DNA of 28,046 bases, taken from contig KV424106.1 in the NCBI GenBank assembly GCA_001632435.1, positions 18,317-46,362 on the forward strand, in the 5' to 3' direction. This document shows positions 19,957 to 28,046 of this stretch, piece by piece. The first letter of the stretch is position 1. Each line of letters begins with the position of its first letter. Source of the stretch: Calocera cornea HHB12733. Lineage: Eukaryota; Basidiomycota; Dacrymycetes; Dacrymycetales; Dacrymycetaceae. Position numbers and translations under genes: made by a program. Under the pieces are notes generated by a model. It did no database searches, was not told where the DNA came from, and worked only from the letters and a program-made list of their open reading frames with translations.

Positions 19957-21002
19957 ATGTCTGACTACGAGGAGGATCTGTCGCTGGGCGCCGTCTTCGA
20001 GGCAGGTACATTAGCCGCACCCCTTCACTGCCTTCAACTGACCAGTCCTGGGCATCAAACAGGAACCGCCGAGCCCGCCCCCGCCCGAGCCTACGATCGC
20101 GTATTATGACCTAGACGAACCCATAGAGGGAAGTGAAGCGGGGAAGAGGCTGAGCATAAGGCTGGTCGGATCAGTGCGTAAAGCATACCCACAGCGCGCG
20201 AATATACCATTAACCACCACGACAGCATCCATTATGGGGACACTACCTGTGGAACTCTGGCATCTGCCTCGCCAAGTACCTGGAGCACACGCCGGCTCTG
20301 TACGTCGGAAGGACTGTGCTGGAGCTCGGAGCGGGAGGAGGGCTGCCCGCGCTGGTTACTGCACTTCGGGGAGCGAGGAAGGTGTGCCTACTATACGTCT
20401 TTACTTGGACACTGTCTGACGTCCGGATTAGACTGTCGTGACTGACTATCCCGACCGAGCGCTGGTAGAGAATCTGGATCTGAATGTTGCAGAGAACATC
20501 CCGGAGAAGCAGCGCTCTGCGGTCGATATCCTGGTGCGCTCTACCAATCCCTTGTATGAATGAGCCGACCAAACATGCTGCAGGGCTATGTGTGGGGCGC
20601 GGACACCAAACCCCTTCTGTCTGCCATCCAGCCATCCAAGTACTTTAACCTGATCCTCCTCAGCGACCTGGTATTCAACCACTCGCAGCACGAGGCGCTT
20701 ATTAAGAGCTGCGAGCTGCTTACAGACCCGCACCCGCAGTCGGAAGAGCCGAGCGTGCTCGTGTTCTACACGCACCACCGGCCGCACTTGGCGGAGAAGG
20801 ATCTGGACTTCTTCAGGCTGGCCGAGAGCAGGGGATGGGCGTGTGAGAAGTTCTTCGAGGAGAAGAAGCAGGTTTGCTCGTTTCCCGGATATCCTCTCCG
20901 ACTTGGGCTTACGGCATCTCATAGGCAATGTTCGCGGACGACCCGGGCGACGTGGTGGTACGCTCTACCGTGCATGGGTGGAGGCTGCGACAACGGCGAT
21001 AA
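19957..21002 (+). CDS. EFM7: EFM7/NNT1-type protein N-methyltransferase
   Basis: SAM-dependent methyltransferase of the seven-beta-strand family. Yeast EFM7 (formerly NNT1) methylates the N-terminus and Lys3 of elongation factor eEF1A. Six exons: 19957-20005, 20046-20173, 20226-20381, 20432-20533, 20584-20871, 20925-21002. Introns are 40-53 nt, and the product is 266 residues. The pre-fold segment SIRLVGSHPLWGHYLWNSG is characteristic of the family. Motif I is VLELGAGGGLP (90-100), VVTDYPD follows, and the post-motif SDLVFNHSQHE starts at 172. All key elements are intact, and length fits the family. The start at 19957 gives an acidic N-terminus (MSDYEEDLS) like its relatives. The first intron (40 nt) is the shortest in the window. 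The symbol is by family; activity on eEF1A is inferred. Confidence 0.9.
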
Positions 21003-21396
21003 GATCCCGTCTCTGGGAGCGCACTTTCTCAGCACTGGGCGCCCAAGTCGCTTGTGACGGAGCACAAAGGCCGCCCGTCGAGCGCTTACCCTCGCAAGGA
21101 ACTCTGTTCCCACGGTACCCCGGAACCAGGCACCGACGATTCGTCAAGAAAAGGAATCGGATTAAACGACTGATATCTCTGGTAGGGGAATCTGTGGCTA
21201 CACAGTGGGTACAGTGTCTGTACGTGTATGAATCTGGCTGGAGATGGGGTAAAATAACGAGGGTATTGTGACGGGAGATGGGCACACAAGATGGGGCCAG
21301 GAAGCTCATAATACAGCCAGCAGCAAATAATAGAATGGAGATCCAATCCAAGGGAAATGAAAAGCCCAAAATGAACAAAAAAACGGGATATCGCCT
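21003..21396. other. Convergent 3' flanks, 394 bases
   Basis: The methyltransferase (plus) and the MSB1-like gene (minus) converge here, so it should hold both 3' UTRs and termination sites. No coding exon supported. Confidence 0.5.
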
Positions 21397-24300
21397 TTAC
21401 GCTTCTTCCTCTACGTCGGTCTCTTCCTCGGGTGCCTCGATAAGGTTGTGCAGGGGCGCACCGTGCACGTATCGTGGGAATGAGGCTTGGATCTTGTCCG
21501 GCTCGAATAAGGCGGAACCTTCCGTCGACTGCATGCCCTTTGGCGACGCGGTCAACGGGCTTGCGGTTCGGACGGGGCTCGCTGCCCGCACAGGTGGAGC
21601 CAACGGAAGATTGGAGGGGGAGGTCGTACGCACGGGTATACGCGAAGGGCCGGGGATGGGCTCCAGTGACGCCTGCCTATCGCGCTCCTGGTACATCTCA
21701 ATGAGCGAGCTCACGCCGGAGGCGTGCTTGGCGTCCTCACTCGCCGTTCGCGTCGCCTGCCACTGGGCCATGGTGATCCCGCCCGGCCGGCTGGGGTCGA
21801 ACGCCATGGCGTTGTCGGGCCCGGACATGTCGGTCGCGGCGTCCGCGTCGTCCTCTACGTCGGCTTCGTCCTCGGCGTGCCGGCTGTCGCTCCCCTCGGT
21901 CGTCTCCTGGTAGGGCTCAAAGTCGCCTTGCTCCTCCTCGTCTTCAGACTCGGGCGGGGACGGCCCAGCGGTGGGGAAGATGATCCCCTGGCGGTTGGAC
22001 CTTCCCGGCGGGAGCGGGAACACCTGCGCAACACTCGACGCGAGGGGCGTGGCGACGTCCGACTCGTACTCGTCCGGCACGGGGTACTCGCTTCCCGGGC
22101 TAGGCCCCTCCGGCGTAGGCAAGCGATCCCGCTGAGCAAACTGCACGGGTTCCATGTCATCCACAAACGTCGGCTGGGGCCGGGGAGGCGTCGGCGGGGC
22201 GTGCTGGCTGACGGGGGAGGCTGGGAGCTCCGGCTGCCGCTTATTGCGGTCCGCGAGCCGCACATCGACCCACTGCTCCTTGCGCGGGCTCGGCTGGCCG
22301 CGCACGTCCAGCGGCTGCTCATCACTGTGGTCGCTCAGGCTCGCGCTGGCAAACTCGACGTCGACGGCGGTGTCCTCGGAGGAGACGATGGGGGAGTGGC
22401 GGCCGAGGTGTTTGAGCCGGGTGAGCGGCCCGCCGGAGGTGGACGGGTGCAGGGGGAAGGGTGGCTTGCGCAGTTTGCCCTCGCCATGCCCCGGCTGGAG
22501 CGGGCTGGAGATCTGCAGGCGCGGTTTCTCCGGCGGGCGGGGCCCGGGCCCGGGTCCGGGCACAGGCGAGCGGCGGAGGTTCTCCATCGGGTCGCCGGCA
22601 GCAATGAGGCGCTCGAACTCTGCCTCCCGTGCGGGTGAGCGCGGGGCGTTGGAGAGGGTCTGTGCGCGGCCGCCGGTGTTGATCATCGGGATGAGCTTCT
22701 TGGTCTTGCCCGAGACGGAGAAGATGCCGGTCTTCTTCTTCTTGGGGTTGAGGAGGTCCTCGCGGTACTCGCGCGGGACGAACTCCTCGAAGACGTACCA
22801 CTGGCTGCTGGAGCGGTTGTCGCTGCCGTATGCGGTGAGCGTCGACGGCGCGCGCTGGTCCTTGCTCGTCTGCTCCGGCGCGGCGCGGTACTCGACGAGG
22901 ACCCAGTTGCAGTCGCGGAAGGTCTGCTCCTCGCGCTCCATCCAGCCGGTGCTGAGCAGGAGGTCGGCCCAGCAGTCGATGAACGTCTCCTCGACGCGCT
23001 TGTCGCGGCCGTGCACGGGGTGCGTGTCCCAGCCGAAGGCCGGGAGCGCCTTCTGCTGCTTGCGCAGCTTGCGGTGCAGCTCCGCCTGGTGGTCCGGCCA
23101 CGTGCTGATGGTCTCCTGGACCGGGGGCGCAAAGTCGAGGGAAAAGTCCTCGCGGGTGAAGCCGACGCTGGCGAACTCTGACCAGGCCACGGTGTCCCTT
23201 TTGCTTGGCTGGCGCTGCAAGGGACGGCACGTCAGAAATCAGCAGGCGCAGGGGGCGAATCGAGGCAATACACACCTTGCGCGCGCTCTCGGTGAGGTCA
23301 AACTCGAGCTTCTTCGGGTCGGGCACGTCGAATCCGGAGGACTCGAACATGCCCCAGCGGAAGTCTGTGAGGCTCTTGAACTTGTCCGCCTCGGGGATGA
23401 CGATTGTGCCCAGGACGTGGGTGCCGTCCATGCGCTCCTTGGGCGGCGGGGTGGGCGGCACGCGCCGATAGGGGGAAGTCGGCACGGCGGCCATGGGCAG
23501 GTCGAGCCGCTTCCGGTAGTCTTCGGCGTACAGCGGCTGGGCGGTTTTGCCGGGCCCGGCGATCCGCGTCCACTCGCGCATGGGCTGGTCCGGGGCCGTC
23601 TCTGCTGGCCAGGTGCTGGCGGTCTGGATGAGGTTGGGCGAGTACAGGCGCACGTTCCGGCGGACGGAGATTACGCGCACGGACTTTGCGCCCTGGCGCG
23701 GCTGGTCCAGCGGCGCGCCCGGCGCGGGGAGCATGGACGGGTAGCCGCGGATCCAGTCCTTGAGGCGGGTCGGGAGGGCCGCGCCGGCCTTTGCGTGCAG
23801 CTCGTGGTCCTGGAGGCGGATGAAGGCGAGGATGAGGTGCTCGGTCGCGCGGGAGGAGGCGAGGTAGGCGTTGTACGTCGCTGTGAATGGCTGGGAGGGG
23901 GCGCCGAGGCCGAAGAGGAGGGGCCCGAAGATGTTTGCCAGCGCGACGGGGGAGAGGCCCGAGAAGGAGGCGTTGGCGGCGAAGCGCGAGAGGAGGGGGA
24001 AGAGCGCGGCAATGAGCGGCTGAACCTGGCTCGGCAGGCTCGGCGGGAAGGCGAGGAACGCGTCTGGGCGGTAGGAGCCGGCGTGCTCGGCGGACCGCCA
24101 CTCGTCGTACGCGGCGATGTCGACGAGGCCGCGGAGGTGGACGCCGGCGTGCAGCCGCTCGACACGCGCGAGCGCCCAGCGCAGCACGGCGCCCAGCTCG
24201 TGCGGGCCGGAGAAACGTACTTCATCCCGCCAGCGGCGGTCTGCCTCGGGGTCCGGGCTGCCCGGGGCGCGGCCGACGGTGCGGAGGAATGCGCGGATGA

Positions 24301-24873
24301 GGGAGCGGACGCGGTGGGCGGAGAGGTCGAGGGCGCGCGTGGAGAAGAGGAGCGGGGTGGTCAGGCCTGTGCACCAGCCGACTGTTAGCCCGGCCAGCAG
24401 CGCGCGCCAACGCACAGGCGCGGCCTAGTTCTAGCAAGCGACGGGGACGCACCTTTTGCTTCGAGCTCCTTCCCGACGACCTGGAGGAGATTCGTGACGG
24501 TGGCGAGGCCGAGGGTGACCTGCCTGCCCTCGGCGAGATAGCCGACCTCTGTGACGGGCACGTCCGGGACGTCGCGCTCCGCGGGAAAGCGTGCGTCGAG
24601 GTACTGCGCGTGCTGTGGCGGGGCCGGGAGGGCGCGGTCGTAGTCTGATCTGCGCTGGTTGTGTGTTGTGGGCGGGGGGAGGAGGCGCGGGTGGGAGGAG
24701 GAGGTGCCCTGGAAGTGGCCGAACTCGCTGATGGTCGTTGTCACCGGGGCGAGGTGTGTGAACGGCGCGTTGTTTGCTGATCCGGTGGAGGTGGTGCGTG
24801 CGAGGCCGACTGCATCGGTGGCGGGGTGTGGTGGCTGCTTTGGTGTCTTTTTCCGGGGGGTGAATATCGACAT
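21397..24873 (-). CDS. MSB1: MSB1-like morphogenesis protein with RhoGAP domain
   Basis: Fungal Msb1-type protein. In yeast Msb1 acts with Cdc42/Rho GTPases, Bem1 and formin at sites of polarised growth. Three exons: 24873-24453, 24366-23276, 23214-21397. Introns are 86 and 61 nt, and the product is 1109 residues. The RhoGAP-like fold lies at about 110-350: VGYLAEGRQVTLGLATVTNL, LLFSTRALDLSAHRVRSLIR, and LSPVALANIFGPLLFG, which carries the typical GAP helix. A central conserved region follows with SLTDFRWGMFESSGF (about 485-500) and DCWADLLLSTGWMEREEQTFRDCNW. From about residue 690 the protein is Pro/Ser/Glu-rich, disordered and strongly acidic near the end (EETDVEEEA). The start at 24873 (MSIFTPRKKTPKQP) is the first Met in frame with the conserved part and faces the transketolase-like gene. 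Very GC-rich codons make long antisense open frames. Confidence 0.9.
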
Positions 24874-25283
24874 TCGACGGGCGGGGAATGGGGGGGGCAA
24901 AGAGTGATATGAACGTGAGAGGGGCAGGACAGAAAGGTGAGTGTGGGCGAAGTGCACTCCCGATACGCCGTCGTCTAGGCAGCCACGCAGACGACGGTGC
25001 ACTCTGCCGCGTGTTTGAGGTGGCGAGGCGAGTGGGTGGCGCTGATTGGGTCGCGGGAATGTCGGGCTCAGCACACACCAGCTCACCTCAGCACACCCTC
25101 CCGGGATCAACCTCCCCCCGGGCGCACTTCCTCTTTCTTCCGTCTGCCCGCCCGCCCGCCCAAACTGCTCCCATAAAGCGCATACAGCCCCGGGGGGGCG
25201 ATAGCTGCTGGCTTCCCTCCATCCTCCCCTGCCCTGCCCTCTTCCCACCCCCGCTCTCCTCTCCCTCACACATCCACTCCACC
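24874..25283. promoter_or_regulatory. Divergent promoter, MSB1-like / transketolase-like
   Basis: 410 bp between the two start codons. The half next to the transketolase-like ATG is strongly C/T-rich on the plus strand (about 25200-25280), a common feature of highly expressed fungal promoters. CATAAAG at about 25170-25176 is a weak TATA candidate. No exon supported. Confidence 0.55.
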
Positions 25284-27484
25284 ATGGCCGGCGCAGAGTC
25301 TGCCGTACGTCCTCCCTACCTATATCCGCACACACTCGCTGACCACCCGCAGTTCCCCATCGACCTCACGGCGTACAAGAACATCGCCCTCGACCCCACC
25401 AAGCCCACCCTCTCCCCAGAGGAGAAGGAGGCGATACAGTTCAACATCCACCTCCTCCGCGATGCCATCGTCCTCTTCACAGCGACAGGCGCAGCCCGCG
25501 GCGTCTCCGGCCACACAGGCGGGCCCTACGACACCGTCCCCGAGGTCGTCCTCTGCCGCGCAATGTTCCACCACGCAGCCACCGTCCCCGGCTCCCCCCA
25601 GTTCGTCGACACAATGTTCGACGAGGCCGGCCACCGCGTCGCCACACAGTACATCCTCGCCGCACTCGACGGACAGCTCCCCGCAGAGCACCTCCTCCAC
25701 TACCGCGCCGCCTACTCCCGCCTCCCCGGCCACCCCGAGCTCGGCCTCACCCCGGGCGTAAAGTTCTCCTCGGGCCGCCTCGGCCACATGTGGGGACACG
25801 TCAACGGCGTCGCCTTTGCCAACAAGGACAAGACGGTGATCATGCTCGGCTCGGACGGCTCCGAGCAGGAGGGCGACGACGCCGAGGCCGCCCGGCTCGC
25901 CGTCGCCAAGGGCCTCAACGTCAAGCTCCTCATCGACGACAACGACGTGACGATCGCCGGCCACCCGTCCGAGTACCTGAAGGGGTACGACGTGGGCAAG
26001 ACGCTCGCCGGCCACGGGCTCAAGATCGCCCGCTGCGAGGGCGAGGACCTCGACTCGCTCTGGGGCGGCATCACCGAGATCTTTGCCCACCCGGGCCCCG
26101 CCGCGCTCATCACCAAGCGCAAGATGTGCCCGGGCATCAAGGGCCTCGAGGGCTCCCCTCACGGCCACGACGTCATCCCCGTCAAGACTGCCGTCGAGTA
26201 CCTCCAGGGCCGCGGGTACGGCGCCGCCATCACGGACATCCTGCTCAACATCAAGCCGACGACGATCCCGTACATCTACGAGGGCTCCACAAAGGAGAAC
26301 AACGCGAACCGCGTCGTGTTCGGCGAGGCCGTCTCGGACGTCCTCGACGGCTTGTCCAAGGAGGAGGCCGCCGAGAAGGTCCTCGTCATTGACAGTACGT
26401 GTATGCGCTCTGTGATTCGCCTTGTCTGACCGCGCACAGGCGACCTCGAGGGCTCCACCGGCCTCAAGGTCATCCACCAGAGGCACCCCGAGGTCTTTGT
26501 CTCCTCCGGCATCATGGAGCGCGGCAACCTGGCCGCTGCCGCCGGGTGCGTCCAACGCATTCCTTGATGAACGTCCACTGACCCTCCCCAGGTTCGGCTT
26601 TGACAAGAACAAGTTCGGCGTCTTCTCGACCTTCTCCGCCTTCCTCGAGATGTGCATCTCGGAGATCACGATGGCGCGGCTGAACAACTGCAACCTGCTG
26701 TGCCACTTCTCCCACTCGGGCGTCGACGAGATGGCGGACAACACGTGCCACTTTGGGATCAACCACTTTTTCGCGGACAACGGGCTCGAGGACGTGCACT
26801 CGTGGCTCTACTTCCCGGCGGACGCGGCGCAGATGCACGCAGTGATCAAGAAGGTCTTCTTCATGCCCGGCATGCGCTTCGTCTTCTCGACGCGCGCAAA
26901 GGTGCCCTACATCCTCAACGAGAAGGGCGAGCGCTACTTCGAGTCCCCCGAGTACGAGTTCGTCCCCGGCAAGGACGAGGTGATCATCGACGGCACGGAC
27001 GGCTTCGTCGTCTCCTTCGGGGAGATGCTCTACCGGTCGTACGACGCCGTCCTGCGCGTGCGCAAGGCCGGGATGAACATCGGCCTGATCAACAAGCCGA
27101 CGCTGAACCTGGTCGACGAGCAGGTCCTGCGCAAGATCGGCTCGACAAAGTTCGTCCTCGTCGTCGAGAGCCAGAACCAGAAGACGGGCCTGGGCTCAAA
27201 GATGGGCACCTGGCTCCTTGAGCGCCAGCTCACCCCCAAGTACGGCTATATGGGCACGATCAAGGAGGGCTGTGGCGGCCTGCAGGAGCAGATCCCCCAC
27301 CAGGGCCTGGACCCGGAGTGTAAGCCTCTCTTGCCTCTCTTCCCTTCTCCCCTTGCCCTTTCCACTTCCTCCTAACTTTGCCTAACCCCACGCCGTGGTC
27401 TCATTGCACTCGCAATCGCGTCGAACATGACACTGACGCCCCTGTGCAGCGATCATCTCCAAGATCCACACCCTCTCCCACTAA
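25284..27484 (+). CDS. Transketolase-like thiamine-diphosphate enzyme
   Basis: ThDP-dependent enzyme of the transketolase superfamily; the exact reaction is not established from sequence. Exons: 25284-25304 (seven codons), 25353-26394, 26440-26545, 26592-27319, 27450-27484. Introns are 48, 45, 46 and 130 nt, and the product is 643 residues, near transketolase length. The N-terminal ThDP domain has SGHTGGPYDTVPEV, GRLGHMWGHVNG and the cofactor motif GSDG (about 172-175) with DDN about 26 residues on, where classic transketolase has GDG...DDN. The middle domain carries the expected Glu region in FGVFSTFSAFLEM, and the C-terminal domain carries DGFVVSFGEMLYRSYDAV and GLINKPTLN. It differs from the pentose-phosphate enzyme in many of its usual phosphate-binding signatures. 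It may belong to the little-studied dihydroxyacetone-synthase or DXS-like side groups. Codons are extremely GC-rich, suggesting high expression. Confidence 0.85.
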
Positions 27485-28046
27485 CCGCCTCCCTCTCCTC
27501 GGCTGGCCCCTAGCTCCCCTCCCCAGAGCAACCCCCACCCGATCCTGGCCCCAGTCTGATACGATTGATGTATACAAAAAGAATCCAAAGGCAATGAAGG
27601 CGCCGCGTGCCCGTGCCGCGTGCTCGTGCTCCAGGTAAGGATTGGGAGCGGGCGGGCACGCGCATCCTAGTATAGACAGATATGAAAAACGTATGAGGAA
27701 TGACAAATTGAATGCATGCATGCGTTGCGTCTGGATTGGTCGGCGGTTCGCACGGTGCACGGTCACGTGCGGGGTCGCGTCGATCCGGTCAGCCCGCAGT
27801 CCTAATGTCAAGGACCCTAGAGGGGGGTTTCCCGCGCGGCTCCCAATGCTGTTGGAGGTGGCCCAGCTGCAGAGGGGTGCTGCAGCGCCGCAGCACCGTA
27901 AGCACCATGGACCACTTTATGCGGCAACGAATGAATTCTTGTATCTACACATCGTGTATGGCCCTGAAGGTAGAAAAAGAACAATGCCATGTTCCACCCG
28001 CTGCAGCCCGCTTCAAAACAGTATCCTGCCCGTCCTGCCCGTCCAT
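27485..28046. other. Right flank without genes
   Basis: 3' flank of the transketolase-like gene. The minus-strand frame at 27401-27811 overlaps its last exon and intron and shows no domain. I see no exon, repeat or RNA gene that I can support apart from short CCTGCCCGT repeats at the very end. Confidence 0.5.

Noticed and set aside
22154..24388. Plus-strand 744-codon open frame
   Set aside because: Antisense to the MSB1-like gene, whose family motifs and introns are clear. The composition (Arg/Gly/Glu-rich, no domain) is that expected from GC-rich codons read backwards, and it runs through an MSB1 intron.
25320..26780. Minus-strand 486-codon open frame
   Set aside because: Antisense shadow of the transketolase-like gene, rich in Val/Gly/Glu/Asp from reversed GC-rich codons, with no domain.
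27401..27811. Minus-strand open frame of 136 codons at the right end
   Set aside because: It overlaps the transketolase-like last exon and intron on the other strand and shows no recognisable motif.

Overview
The window reads as a filamentous basidiomycete (Agaricomycotina, probably Agaricomycetes) nuclear chromosome. Nearly every gene is interrupted by many very short GT-AG introns (mostly 45-61 nt). The coding regions on the right are strongly GC-rich. The gene set (MSB1-type Rho regulator, HAM1-like protein, PY-motif single-pass membrane protein, pisatin-demethylase-like P450) is fungal. I assigned exons by hand from splice signals, reading frame and family motifs. The spliced frames close exactly for all the named genes.

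Layout. 1-536: gene-free left flank with degenerate TTAGGG telomere-type repeats. 537-2545 (-): ten-exon cytochrome P450. 3038-4730 (-): five-exon FAD monooxygenase of the salicylate-hydroxylase type, upstream of and co-oriented with the P450. 4731-6388: gene-free. 6389-6945 (+): small signal-peptide/one-TM/PPxY protein (RCR-like). 6946-8082: gene-free. 8083-8905 (+): unrecognised five-exon helical/coiled-coil protein. 9656-11544 (-) and 11806-12283 (+): mitochondrial HSP60 and HSP10, head to head across 261 bp that carry heat-shock-element-like sites. 12434-15027 (-): HAM1-like lipid-binding-fold protein. 15261-19516 (-): a lineage-specific array of short membrane-protein genes and relics in two sequence types, here called A and B. 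19957-21002 (+): EFM7/NNT1-type methyltransferase. 21397-24873 (-): MSB1-like RhoGAP-domain protein. 25284-27484 (+): transketolase-like ThDP enzyme, divergent from MSB1. 27485-28046: gene-free.

How the parts relate. The P450 and monooxygenase are both oxidative enzymes, adjacent and co-oriented near telomere-like sequence, and could act on the same aromatic or secondary-metabolite substrate (inference). HSP60 and HSP10 are the two halves of one mitochondrial chaperonin and very probably share the promoter between them. HAM1-like, the methyltransferase, MSB1 and the transketolase-like gene are conserved housekeeping or morphogenesis genes. They flank the fast-evolving A/B array, which is the least explained part of the window and the best candidate for something undescribed.
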